Assembly (NCBI GenBank): GCA_003242035.1
Contig: QBMC01000014.1
Location: 1 to 47,079, forward strand
Direction: 5' to 3'
From: Nodosilinea foveolarum
GTDB taxonomy: Bacteria; Cyanobacteriota; Cyanobacteriia; Phormidesmidales; Phormidesmidaceae
Length of the DNA: 47,079 nucleotides
Shown: positions 1 to 8,635 of the stretch, piece by piece
How the letters are laid out: every line of letters starts with the position of its first letter
Numbering within the stretch: the first letter of the stretch is position 1
Notes under the pieces: generated by a model
The model's input: only the letters and a program-made list of their open reading frames with translations
What the model was told of the DNA's origin: nothing
Database searches by the model: none
Program-made: the position numbers and the translations under genes

Positions 1-60
1 ATCGGGTTTTCAGTCCCTAACCTATCAAGCTATCTCTGCAAATGAAATAGCCCTGGTTCT

Positions 61-150
61 ATCTAAAACAATATTCTTAGAAACATAACTGACTAAAACA
101 ATATTTTTAGAAACATAACTGACTAAAACAATATTTTTAGAAACATAACT
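61..150. repeat. Three tandem copies of a 30-bp AT-rich unit
   Basis: Copies lie at 61-90, 91-120 and 121-150. The second and third are identical and the first differs at three positions. Each unit contains a dyad, CTAAAA, six bases, TTTTAG (one mismatch in the first copy), so the array presents three operator-like palindromes spaced exactly 30 bp apart. There are no unique spacers, so it is not a CRISPR. It sits directly upstream of a terminator. Whether it is an operator array or part of a 3' untranslated region cannot be told from here. Confidence 0.9.
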
Positions 151-156
151 GAAAAA

Positions 157-191
157 GATGCTTCCTCACAGCGGTGGAAACGTCTTTTTTT
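157..191 (+). terminator. Rho-independent terminator
   Basis: A hairpin with arms GATGCTTCC and GGAAACGTC (one C-A mismatch, one G-U pair) and a ten-base loop is followed at once by seven T residues (185-191). It would end a rightward transcript that enters from the left edge and runs through the 30-bp repeats, so the repeats probably belong to the 3' end of an upstream transcript or to a small RNA. No gene is visible at 1-156. Confidence 0.7.
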
Positions 192-324
192 GAGTATTTT
201 TGGGGTATGCGCTCTTTAGCCCCTCTCGTCGGCCATTGAGCGAATAGGTAGCTCTGTATTAAAAGGCTTGCTGCTAAGGGTTTGCGATATAGTAAATGCC
301 TGTAGATTTCTGATAATACCCGCT

Positions 325-3039
325 GTGACTATAGCTGCTGCCGACTTTCTAAATGCTGATATTTCCCGGCCTGCTAGGTATTTGGGCAATGAGCGCGGTG
401 CGGTTCATAAACCCTGGGAGACGGCGGATATTCGCTGGGTGCTCACTTACCCAGAGATTTATGAGGTGGGCGCTTCGAATCTGGGCCATATCATTTTGTA
501 CAGCATTTTGAATGCGCAGCCTCGACAACTGTGCGATCGCGCCTATCTTCCCGCCGCCGATCTCACCGAAAAATTAAGGGCTAGCCAAACGCCCATTTTT
601 GCCGTGGAGTCTCGCCGCAGTTTAGCGGAATTCGATATTCTCGGCTTTAGCTTGAGCTACGAGCTGGGCGCAACCAACATTCTAGAGATGCTTTCACTGG
701 CTCAGGTGCCACTAACCTGGCAAGAGCGTGAGGCTCCAGGCCCTTGGAACCCGGAAGATGGTAGCTGGCCCTTAATTTTCGCGGGCGGGCAAACGGCAAC
801 GTCTAATCCCGAACCCTACGCAGAGTTCTTTGACTTTGTGGCGCTCGGTGACGGGGAAGAACTGCTGCCCGAAATTGGATTAGTCCTTCAAGAAGGCAAA
901 GCGGCTGGGCTAAGTCGAGAAGCGCTGCTGCTAGATCTGGCGCAGGTGCCTGGGGTCTATGTGCCCAGATTTTACGACATGGCTTCGGATGGATCGGTGC
1001 ATCCTAACCGTCCGGATGTGCCCGCGCGAATTCTCAGACGGGTGGCACCACCCATGCCGGAGTACTCCATTGGCCTGGTTCCCTACGTTGAGACCGTGCA
1101 CGATCGCCTAACGGTCGAAATTCGGCGAGGCTGCACTCGGGGCTGTCGCTTTTGTCAGCCGGGAATGTTGACGCGTCCGGCTAGAGACGTGCCGCCAGAG
1201 CAGGTAATTGACACCATTGAGCGAGGTATGCGCGAAACTGGCTACAACGAGTTTTCGCTGCTGTCTTTGAGCTGTTCGGACTATCTGGCACTGCCTGCGG
1301 TAGGCGTAGAGATTAAGAATAGGCTGAAGGATGACAACATCAACTTGTCGCTGCCTAGCCAGCGCGTAGACCGGTTTGATGAAAACATTGCCAATATCAT
1401 CGGCGGTTTGCGGCAAACCGGGATAACCTTCGCACCTGAGGCCGGTACGCAGCGAATGCGCGACATCATCAACAAAGGACTGACGAATGAAGAACTGCTG
1501 CGCGGTGTGAAGACTGCCTACGAGCAAGGTTGGGAGCGTGTGAAGCTCTACTTTATGGTGGGACTACCGGGCGAAACTGATATTGATGTTATTGGCATTG
1601 CTGAGACGGTGCGCTGGCTGCGACGGGAGTGCTTTATCAAGGGCCGTCGGGCGCTAAAATTCAACATTACAATTTCTAATTTAACGCCTAAGCCGCATAC
1701 GCCCTTTCAGTGGCACTCGGTTTCGACCGAGGAGTTTCAGCGTAAGCAGGCTTTGTTGCAGGCTGAGTTCAATGCGATTCGTGGGGTGAAGGTGAACTTT
1801 ACCGACGTGCGAATTTCGGCCATGGAAGATTTTGTGGGTCGGGGCGATCGCCGACTCTCAGCAGTAGTCAAACGCGCTTGGGAACTAGGCGCGGGGATGG
1901 ATTCCTGGTGGGAGAGCGTGGAGAAGGCATTTGGCGCTTGGACGGAGGCGATCGCCGATGCTGGACTCGACTGGAAATACCGCCAAGTAGAGAGCGGCGA
2001 ATGGAGCCTTGACGAAAACATTGAGAGCGCCGAACATGCAGGTCAAGCCGTCAATGATGAGATGGAAGCTGTATTGGCTCGCCCGCTGCCCTGGGATCAT
2101 ATTGATACGGGGATCGAAAAGCAGTGGCTAAAAGATGACTTGAAGCGCGCCCTGGAAGCGGCAGTGGTTCCAGACTGTTCCTTTGAAGGCTGTTCTCACT
2201 GCGGCATCTGCGGCCCAGACTTTGGCCATAACGTGATCGTTCCGCCGCTAGAGATTCCTCAGTTCTCGGGCCACTTCGAACCTAATCAAACCCGCGCTCA
2301 GCGGCTCAGAATCAAGGTTGGCAAGCTAGGCGATATGGCCCTGATCGGTCACCTAGACTTTGCTCGGCTGTTAGACCGTGCGGTTCGCCGAGCCGCTTTG
2401 CCTATTGCCTTCACAGGCGGTTTTCATCCCGGCCCGCGAATTTCTCCGGCCAACGCGCTGCCGCTGGGTTTGACGAGTACCGGAGAAATTATTGACTTTG
2501 AGCTAACTCAAATTATTGCTCCAGAGGAGTTTGAATCGCGTATCAAAGTTCAGCTACCCGAAAATATTCCGCTCTATAGCGTGGAGCAGATTTCGCTAGA
2601 TCTGCCCTCGGCAACGAAGTGTTTGGATCGCGCTGAATACTTATTGGCAGTTGGCCTTGCAAATGAATCAATGGATGGATCGGCGGGTGAGTTAGTGGAT
2701 GCTGACTGGCTGGGTTGGTTAGCTCAAGTACTGGCGGCTGAGCAGATTATGCAGACTAAAACGACCAAGCGCGGCAAAAAGCAGGAAGTGGATTTGCGAT
2801 CGCGCCTTTTCGAACTCGATTTGGCTAGCGAGGCCGACTTAAACAGCCTGCCAGCGTCCGTCCGCCAACGCCTTACCCCCAACCGCAGTGAGCAAGGCAT
2901 ATTCCGCTACGTCGGGAGCTGTCGTAACGACGGTACTTTGCTCAAGCCAACCGACCTGGTTACCATGCTTGAATTTGTCAGCAACCAGACGCTACAACTG
3001 GCCCACGTCCACCGGGTTGGGCTAACGCTCAGCGCGTAG
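325..3039 (+). CDS. Radical SAM protein fused to DUF2344 (TIGR03960/TIGR03936 type)
   Basis: A B12-binding-like N-terminal part is followed by a radical SAM core and a C-terminal DUF2344 domain (from about residue 670). The [4Fe-4S] motif is C270-x3-C274-x2-C277. A second cysteine cluster, C618, C623, C626 and C629, precedes DUF2344 and may bind a further metal or cluster. The family is widespread and is often found near ribosomal or RNase E/G genes in other bacteria; its reaction is not established. The reading frame extends to a TTG at 268, but I prefer the GTG at 325: the conserved family sequence (ARYLGNE) begins soon after it, and a possible -10 (TATAGT, 288-293) lies between the two starts. 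It is a single gene with no operon partner. Family assignment is firm and the exact start is not. Confidence 0.88.
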   Translation: MTIAAADFLNADISRPARYLGNERGAVHKPWETADIRWVLTYPEIYEVGASNLGHIILYSILNAQPRQLCDRAYLPAADLTEKLRASQTPIFAVESRRSLAEFDILGFSLSYELGATNILEMLSLAQVPLTWQEREAPGPWNPEDGSWPLIFAGGQTATSNPEPYAEFFDFVALGDGEELLPEIGLVLQEGKAAGLSREALLLDLAQVPGVYVPRFYDMASDGSVHPNRPDVPARILRRVAPPMPEYSIGLVPYVETVHDRLTVEIRRGCTRGCRFCQPGMLTRPARDVPPEQVIDTIERGMRETGYNEFSLLSLSCSDYLALPAVGVEIKNRLKDDNINLSLPSQRVDRFDENIANIIGGLRQTGITFAPEAGTQRMRDIINKGLTNEELLRGVKTAYEQGWERVKLYFMVGLPGETDIDVIGIAETVRWLRRECFIKGRRALKFNITISNLTPKPHTPFQWHSVSTEEFQRKQALLQAEFNAIRGVKVNFTDVRISAMEDFVGRGDRRLSAVVKRAWELGAGMDSWWESVEKAFGAWTEAIADAGLDWKYRQVESGEWSLDENIESAEHAGQAVNDEMEAVLARPLPWDHIDTGIEKQWLKDDLKRALEAAVVPDCSFEGCSHCGICGPDFGHNVIVPPLEIPQFSGHFEPNQTRAQRLRIKVGKLGDMALIGHLDFARLLDRAVRRAALPIAFTGGFHPGPRISPANALPLGLTSTGEIIDFELTQIIAPEEFESRIKVQLPENIPLYSVEQISLDLPSATKCLDRAEYLLAVGLANESMDGSAGELVDADWLGWLAQVLAAEQIMQTKTTKRGKKQEVDLRSRLFELDLASEADLNSLPASVRQRLTPNRSEQGIFRYVGSCRNDGTLLKPTDLVTMLEFVSNQTLQLAHVHRVGLTLSA

Positions 3040-3113
3040 AATAGGGCATTCCAGCGGCCTATTGCCTACGCTATATGGCTTCTAACATCGCCCCGGTGAG
3101 TTGAGAAATCAAG

Positions 3114-3848
3114 ATGGTTCAGACCGATCAAAAGGTTGCTCGAATAGGGCTAGCAGGCGCTAGTCTGACGACTGCTTTATGCTTTGCGATCCTTATTAAT
3201 GTTATAGGCCCTAGAGAACAAGGCGCACTGGCACAGTCTGTCCGCCGCCAAGCTGTCTCGCAATCTAGAGCCAGGACAGTGGCCCAAACCAATTCCATTC
3301 AGTCGCCGCTCTCCGATCTAGATCAGTTTCCGCTGTTCCCCGCCCTTTCACTATCTCCCTATAAAGCTCAGATAGTCGCCTCAGATAACCTGCTCTCCCC
3401 TCTGGAAATGAAGCAGCCCAGCTTGTCCTGGATAGAGGATCAAATTGGCAATCGCTATGGGAGCGATCGCCTAGTCGAACGTTGGCGAGCCTACCGCGCC
3501 CCCGACAGCACTGGTCAAACCCTCAACTATGTAGATGTCATCGTTAACGAGTCCCTCTGGGATCTGCTCAATTACTTCGAACGCTACGCCTTCATCTCGC
3601 AGTTTGGCACCGCTGCCAAATACCAGGGCTACAACCTCCGCGTATTTCATACAGGCGACGAGCAAACCAGCCTAGACGCCAACGGCTCTAGCGTAAATGG
3701 CGTCAGAACCGCCGTACTGCGGGGCGCATACTTTTGTAACTTCGAGCAGTCAACCCTTCCCCCTAATCCAGTCCAGCCCTCGATACCCTGCAACATCGTC
3801 CTAGACGAATCGAGCCTACGGACGCGCGGCTCACGCCTACCCCGCTAA
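3114..3848 (+). CDS. Secreted protein of unknown function
   Basis: The protein has 244 residues. A hydrophobic stretch at about residues 12-32 followed by GALAQ looks like a signal peptide with cleavage near residue 40, so the mature protein is probably periplasmic or surface-located. The mature part has no motif I recognise. It is rich in aromatic residues (a YFERYAF stretch) and has two cysteines near the C-terminus that could form a disulfide. It starts 74 bp after the radical SAM gene on the same strand and may be co-transcribed, but nothing links their functions. It ends four bases before the convergent solute-binding gene. Probably restricted to cyanobacteria. Confidence 0.7.
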   Translation: MVQTDQKVARIGLAGASLTTALCFAILINVIGPREQGALAQSVRRQAVSQSRARTVAQTNSIQSPLSDLDQFPLFPALSLSPYKAQIVASDNLLSPLEMKQPSLSWIEDQIGNRYGSDRLVERWRAYRAPDSTGQTLNYVDVIVNESLWDLLNYFERYAFISQFGTAAKYQGYNLRVFHTGDEQTSLDANGSSVNGVRTAVLRGAYFCNFEQSTLPPNPVQPSIPCNIVLDESSLRTRGSRLPR

Positions 3849-3852
3849 CTCA

Positions 3853-5115
3853 TCACTCATCACTCATCTTTTCTCCCCCTCTCCCCTTCCGCCAAAAATC
3901 AAAGTACGCCGTCTGCACTGCCGCTGACAGCGGCAAAATCGGCTCGCTGTTTTGAATCGCTTCTAAAGGCAAAGCGCTACTAGCTAACACCTCTGGCAAA
4001 GCGGCCTCTTTTCCTAAAAAGATAGGAGACAAGCCCTCACCCGAGCGGGATATTTGCGTCGCTGGCCCAGTCTCCCAGCAATAGTCAATCCAGGTCTTTG
4101 CCGTCTCGTTCATAGGCGCTCCTTTGGGCCTTACCCAAACATCAGCCGACAGCAGCGATCCCTCTGTGGGTATCGTCATTTTCAGATCTTGATAGCGCTG
4201 CTGGGCCGCGACAATATCTGCCGACCAGCTAATAGCCACGTCTACGTCGTCATTGATCAGTGCCTTAAGAGCGTTTTCTCCGTCGTAGGTCTTGACCTGA
4301 CGATTGAGCTGGGCTAGCAAATCACCCAACTGCTCAGTTAGCTGTTGCTCCACCTCTGCGGCAGTTGGCGGCGTTTTAGTGCTGCTTTCAACGCTGGGAT
4401 TAAAGCTGCCGCTTCGAATCTTCTGTAATAGCCCCAAGACAATGCGCGGATGGTCTGGCATCGCAATGCGGTTTTGTAATGTCGGCTCTAGCAAATCGCG
4501 CCAGCTTGAAAATGGCTCTGCGCCCAATGGGGCCAGTACCTTTCCCTGACGGTAAACAATCGCCAGAGACTGCACCCTATAAGGCGCTGCCCAGAGGTTT
4601 TGTTCAGAGGCAGTGTTCTGATTCTTTGCCGCTGGATTCTGACCAATTTGGCCCTGAATGCCCTGATTAATCAATTGCTGCCAGTTTTGTAGCCAGTCGG
4701 CGGGTAATTTTTCTAATGATTCTGGCGCTAACTGAAGGGGTTCAATTAAATCTTGAGCGATCGCACTAATCAGCCAATAGTCGTCCAGGCTCACCAAATT
4801 ATCCGGCTGAAGCTGCTTAGGATCTTTTACCCAGGGCAATAGCTGCTTCAGCGAAAAGCTATTCGATTTCTTAGGTGATTGCCACCGCTGTAGTTGATAA
4901 AATAAGTCCGATAGCTGATTGAGCATTTGAAATTTGACTGGGGCAGTTGTCTGCTGCCGAAATTTCTTTAGCACTTCAGCCGGTACAGAATCGGTTAGTA
5001 GCGATATCGCCAGGGTATCAACGGCACTGGGCCGACAGCCTAACAAGGTGCTGCCAAGGGTTACCGCCGATCCCAACAGCAATGTTCTTCTATTTATCTT
5101 TATTTGCTGACCCAT
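3853..5115 (-). CDS. Extracellular solute-binding lipoprotein (PotD-like family)
   Basis: The 420-residue protein begins with a twin arginine (R9 R10), a hydrophobic segment and a lipobox LLGC with C27 as the lipidation site, so it is probably a Tat- or Sec-exported lipoprotein. The rest has the layout of bacterial solute-binding proteins of the spermidine/putrescine/iron class, with a segment near residue 300 reading DVDVAISWSAD, the usual place where this family describes a low-complexity ligand pocket. No ABC permease or ATPase gene is next to it, so it is an orphan binding protein and the ligand is unknown. Its start lies about 220 bp from the psbV stop, with an attenuator-like element in between. 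Confidence 0.75.
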   Translation of the reverse strand: MGQQIKINRRTLLLGSAVTLGSTLLGCRPSAVDTLAISLLTDSVPAEVLKKFRQQTTAPVKFQMLNQLSDLFYQLQRWQSPKKSNSFSLKQLLPWVKDPKQLQPDNLVSLDDYWLISAIAQDLIEPLQLAPESLEKLPADWLQNWQQLINQGIQGQIGQNPAAKNQNTASEQNLWAAPYRVQSLAIVYRQGKVLAPLGAEPFSSWRDLLEPTLQNRIAMPDHPRIVLGLLQKIRSGSFNPSVESSTKTPPTAAEVEQQLTEQLGDLLAQLNRQVKTYDGENALKALINDDVDVAISWSADIVAAQQRYQDLKMTIPTEGSLLSADVWVRPKGAPMNETAKTWIDYCWETGPATQISRSGEGLSPIFLGKEAALPEVLASSALPLEAIQNSEPILPLSAAVQTAYFDFWRKGRGGEKMSDE

Positions 5116-5232
5116 ACTTGATGACTCGTAAATTGCCGCACTGTTCGCGCAAATACCATCTATTACCGGGCTTCATCTTATCGCCCTGCTGTTGCCTTTA
5201 TGTCTGCCAGGGGATGCAGGTACACTCAAAGC

Positions 5233-5281
5233 GAAAAGCGCAAGAGACTGTCCTCCTGCGCTTTTCAAAGTTCAGTCTCTT
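5233..5281 (-). terminator. Probable psbV terminator built from two interleaved inverted repeats
   Basis: On the minus strand a 10-bp perfect stem (GAAAAGCGCA at 5266-5257 with TGCGCTTTTC at 5242-5233) ends in a T-rich run and is positioned to stop psbV transcription. A second perfect 9-bp repeat pair (AAGAGACTG at 5281-5273 with CAGTCTCTT at 5250-5242) is interleaved with it in the order B, A, B', A'. The two stems share one base and can form a pseudoknot or act as alternatives. The loop also holds an AGGAGG sequence. Confidence 0.6.
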
Positions 5282-5339
5282 TTAGCCGAGACCTATCTGT
5301 CGATAGTTAGATTGGGTCGATGACTTGATAGAACAGAGC

Positions 5340-5864
5340 CTACAGGGACTGTGTCTTACCTGCGCCCCACTTATCGCCCATAATTTTAGGCATCAGCAAA
5401 ATGTGAGCCGAAATAGCTTCCAAATCGTCTTCGGTAAGCCTGCGCATCTTAGGATATAGATCTGTGCTCTGGGTACTAGGGTGCAGCTCAGAGATCTCTG
5501 TGAGTCCATCGTAGGTGGTCGGATTGTGCAGGTAGTCTACCAGCGCTGCGATGTTATCGCGAGCGGGATAGGCTCCTTCTAAAGACTCAGTGTCTAAGCC
5601 GACGTTGGGATTGGTTTTAGTGATGCCGCCTACGTGACAGGTGGCACACGCCTGGTTGAACTGACGGCGACCGCGTAGAAATGTTTCTACCGGCAGGGTC
5701 GAGGTCTCGCCCTGATCGTTCATTTTGATGGTTCGCGTGGCTGGATCAATTTCAGCGGCGATCGCCTCATTGAAACCACTCCCCACTCCGCTGCCAAATA
5801 CACTGGCCACAAAGATGACAGCAACCGCTAGCCAAGCAGTACATCTCTTCAACAAATTTCTCAT
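5340..5864 (-). CDS. psbV: Photosystem II extrinsic cytochrome c-550 PsbV
   Basis: PsbV binds to the lumenal side of photosystem II and stabilises the oxygen-evolving cluster. The 174-residue precursor has a signal peptide ending AIAA at residue 37. The single haem site is C73-A-T-C76-H77, and H128 in ELHPS is at the position of the second axial ligand (His92 of the mature protein in Thermosynechococcus), so bis-histidine ligation is expected. The stretches GGITKTNPN and YPKMRRLTEDDL are typical. Unlike most PsbV proteins, which end in Tyr-Tyr, this one ends in GAGKTQSL. No psbV2 or petJ follows; the next gene is an unrelated solute-binding protein. The start has only a weak ribosome-binding site. 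Confidence 0.93.
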   Translation of the reverse strand: MRNLLKRCTAWLAVAVIFVASVFGSGVGSGFNEAIAAEIDPATRTIKMNDQGETSTLPVETFLRGRRQFNQACATCHVGGITKTNPNVGLDTESLEGAYPARDNIAALVDYLHNPTTYDGLTEISELHPSTQSTDLYPKMRRLTEDDLEAISAHILLMPKIMGDKWGAGKTQSL

Positions 5865-6107
5865 TTTTATGCTCGCTTCTCAGACACGCAACACAGCACT
5901 GACCCAAATGCAGCTAAACCACTGAGGTTAAACCGCAAAATGAATCGAATTATGCATTTATCATGCCACGAATAGGACGGCAGTAGTGCGGACAAGCGCG
6001 AAGATGCACGGATATCTCGCTGATTCTCTGGCGAAAGGCTAATAAGTCGCTCAGATTAGTTACCTTTCGTTACAAACAGCGGTTGTCTAGCGCCCCAATT
6101 AGCCTCT

Positions 6108-7079
6108 TTACGATTCCAGCGAGTCCGTGTTGCGCAGAACCGGCGCGACTTGTTTTTCTGGCTGCTTTTCTGAGCTGGCGGCAACAGCAGCGTGGGGTCT
6201 AGCAGCGATCGCCACCTTATTCACAGGGCGATGCAGCCGAATTAGCTGAGCCAAGCTCTGCTTAAGCTGAGTACGCGGCACAATCGTATCGACAAAGCCA
6301 TGCTTCAGCAGATACTCCGCTGTCTGAAAGTCATCAGGCAGCTTTTCGCGCACGGTTTGCTCCACTACCCGACGACCCGCGAAGCCAATGGTGGCCTCTG
6401 GCTCTGCCAAAATGATGTCTCCGAGCATGGCAAAGCTAGCCGTTACGCCGCCCGTGGTTGGGTGAGTTAAAACAGGAATGTACAACAGCCTAGACTCCCG
6501 ATGACGCTCTAACGCCGCGCTAATTTTTGCCATTTGCATCAGGCTCAGCATCCCTTCTTGCATTCTAGCCCCGCCGGAAGAGCAGACAATAATGGCAGGC
6601 AGCTTGTCGGCGGTGGCTCGTTCGATTAGCCGAGTTAGTTTTTCACCCACCACAGATCCCATACTGCCGCCCATAAAGCGAAAGTCCATAACGCCCAGCG
6701 CTGCGGGTTCTCCCCCAATTTGACCGAGTCCCGTTTGGACGCCATCTATTAGCTTGGTTTTTGCTTGGGTTTCGCGAATGCGGTCGGAATAGGCTTTGCG
6801 ATCGCGAAACCGCAGCGGGTCTTGCGGCGAAATTTGCGTATCTATTGGCGACCACGAACCCTCATCAATTAGCTGCTCAATGCGCTCTACGCTAAATACT
6901 CGGTGGTGAAATTTGCATTCCGGACACACCTGCTGATTTGCCTTCAAGTCTTTCGCATAGATCAGCTCATCGCAGCGCTCGCACTTCCGCCATAGGCCAT
7001 CGGCAATCTCGCGCTCATGTCGATTCTCGCTAATCAAACCTGTCTTCCTACGATTGGCAAACCAGTCAAATAATGACAT
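6108..7079 (-). CDS. accD: Acetyl-CoA carboxylase carboxyltransferase subunit beta
   Basis: AccD pairs with AccA to transfer the carboxyl group from carboxybiotin to acetyl-CoA, the first committed step of fatty-acid synthesis. The N-terminal zinc ribbon has C33, C36, C52 and C55, and the crotonase-like core contains the family stretches [11 protein letters not shown] and [11 protein letters not shown] use the ATG at 7079 (MSLFDWF), where this family normally starts; an ATG five codons upstream is also open. The roughly 35 residues after the core are alanine-rich and look disordered. It stands alone. Two CTGTTTGG(C/T)TGAC direct repeats lie upstream at 7132-7144 and 7158-7170. Confidence 0.95.
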   Translation of the reverse strand: MSLFDWFANRRKTGLISENRHEREIADGLWRKCERCDELIYAKDLKANQQVCPECKFHHRVFSVERIEQLIDEGSWSPIDTQISPQDPLRFRDRKAYSDRIRETQAKTKLIDGVQTGLGQIGGEPAALGVMDFRFMGGSMGSVVGEKLTRLIERATADKLPAIIVCSSGGARMQEGMLSLMQMAKISAALERHRESRLLYIPVLTHPTTGGVTASFAMLGDIILAEPEATIGFAGRRVVEQTVREKLPDDFQTAEYLLKHGFVDTIVPRTQLKQSLAQLIRLHRPVNKVAIAARPHAAVAASSEKQPEKQVAPVLRNTDSLES

Positions 7080-7217
7080 TTTCCCGCTTATCAAACCTAA
7101 TTGGGTGGTTGCCCCAAATCGCTTAGCCCAACTGTTTGGCTGACGCTGTTTAACTCGCTGTTTGGTTGACAGCGCCTGACAGCATGATTTGACAAGGCAA
7201 ATTACTTTTCCATCCTA

Positions 7218-8063
7218 CTACAGCCCCATCGGAAAGAAGATAGATAGATAAGCCGCTATCAAAGCTTGACCGTAAAACAGCGTGAGCACTGCGCCCAACG
7301 CCAGATATGGCCCGAACGGGATATGTTGCTTTGATCCCAATATTCCTAGGGCGATCGCGCCACTACCCACAACCGCACCCATCGCCGCCGCCAAAAAGGT
7401 TGCTAGCAGCAAACCAGGCCAGCCCAACCAAGCCGCCATCATCGCGGCTAGCTTAGCATCACCGCCACCCATCGCGGCCTTGCCAAAGGCCCGACTGCCC
7501 GCAATACCTACCAAGTCAAACAGCCACAGGCCAAAAATACTTGCGCCGACTGCCGCCGCGACTCCGCTCATAACATGCACTAAGCTCGGCTCCGTCAAGT
7601 AGCCCATCCAGCCTTGAAACAGCCAGCCTAGAACCAATCCAGAAGCCGTTAAGCTATTCGGCAGCGTCATGGTATCTAGGTCAATGAGGGCTAATGCCAG
7701 CAGCCAGCACACAAACAGCCAATGCCCAGGAGTCGCCCAGCTTATGCCAAAAAGCCCGTATACCGATACAAACAGGCAAGCGCAGGAAAACTCCACCATC
7801 GGATAGCGAGCGGCAATCGGTAAGCGGCAGCTTCGACAGCGCCCTTTCAGCCACAGCCAGCCTAACACCGGCACGTTGTCGTAGGGCTTTAAGCGAGTTT
7901 TGCAGTTTGGGCAACGCGAAGGCGGATGCAGTAGAGACAGCCCTGCCGGTAGCCGATAGACCACTACGTTAAGAAAGCTGCCAACGGCTGCGCCCAGAAT
8001 GAAGATGAGGACGAACGGCAGCAGTTCGTAGAACAGGTCGGTGGAGAACAGCTCAGAACTCAT
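7218..8063 (-). CDS. pilD: Prepilin leader peptidase / N-methyltransferase
   Basis: An integral membrane aspartic protease that removes the leader peptide of type IV prepilins and pseudopilins and methylates the new N-terminus. The 281-residue protein has the N-terminal methyltransferase part with a four-cysteine site (C51, C54, C76, C79), followed by the A24 peptidase part with its first catalytic aspartate in DLDT (D128 or D130) and the second in the GxGD motif (G199-D202, MGGGDAK). About eight hydrophobic segments are visible. Length and layout match full-size PilD. No pil genes are adjacent, which is common in cyanobacteria. Confidence 0.92.
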   Translation of the reverse strand: MSSELFSTDLFYELLPFVLIFILGAAVGSFLNVVVYRLPAGLSLLHPPSRCPNCKTRLKPYDNVPVLGWLWLKGRCRSCRLPIAARYPMVEFSCACLFVSVYGLFGISWATPGHWLFVCWLLALALIDLDTMTLPNSLTASGLVLGWLFQGWMGYLTEPSLVHVMSGVAAAVGASIFGLWLFDLVGIAGSRAFGKAAMGGGDAKLAAMMAAWLGWPGLLLATFLAAAMGAVVGSGAIALGILGSKQHIPFGPYLALGAVLTLFYGQALIAAYLSIFFPMGL

Positions 8064-8168
8064 GGGCAGCAGTCGAAGTAGAAGACCTTCGTAGAGTGCC
8101 CAGATATCGACAATATTTGATGTGATTGAAGCGGTAGTCCTAGCTTCAACGACGTCAGTCAGAGGCTA

Positions 8169-8545
8169 CTAGAGCTGCCAAAAGCGAACCATCTCGATAA
8201 TCAAAATGGCGGCCCACACGAAGATGCTAATGCCCGCTGCGGCTGCGGCAATGTCTTTAATAATGCGGATACGCTCGTTATGATTAGGCTCTACAAGATC
8301 GCACAAAACTTCAATGGCGCTATTGAACAACTCAGAAATGAGCATCAGCCCCATTGCTAGCAATATCAAGTTGGTATCTATTCTATCCACTTTTGAAGCG
8401 AAAAGGAGACGAATAGCAAAATGATTGATAGAACGACTTTATAGGCGACGCTGAAGTCGGTGATCACTGCGACATGCAGACCCGCTAGAATTACTTTTAG
8501 CTTGCGAGCCGGGTTATAGCGAGCGCTGCGATATGGATGACTCAT
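8169..8545 (-). pseudogene. dgkA: Diacylglycerol kinase, split by a 5-bp tandem duplication
   Basis: The upstream frame starts at an ATG at 8545 and runs 55 codons (MSHPYRSARYNPARK...SLQKWIE) to a TAG at 8380-8378. The downstream frame continues the same protein (DTNLILLAMG...) and ends at 8169. Together they give about 123 residues with the fold of prokaryotic DgkA: amphipathic N-terminus, three membrane helices and the catalytic ELFNSAIE stretch. At the junction the plus strand reads TCTAT twice (8377-8381 and 8382-8386); removing one copy restores a single frame through KWIDTNL. The downstream frame has its own GTG at 8390, overlapping the first frame, so a two-piece product is possible. 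DgkA phosphorylates diacylglycerol or undecaprenol. Recent mutation, reversible slippage and assembly error are the alternatives. Confidence 0.85.
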
Positions 8546-8635
8546 GCTTGGAGCGCTGGTAGTTTGACTGTAGTTTAATTCTTTGAAGATGTAGTCTTTA
8601 GAGATTCTATCTTTCTCTAAGCTACGACAAACAAG

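Noticed and set aside
61-150. CRISPR array
   Set aside because: The three units are contiguous with no unique spacers, and no cas gene is in the window.
8378-8390. Programmed frameshift in dgkA
   Set aside because: There is no slippery heptamer, and a +5 change exactly equal to a duplicated pentamer is explained by tandem duplication.
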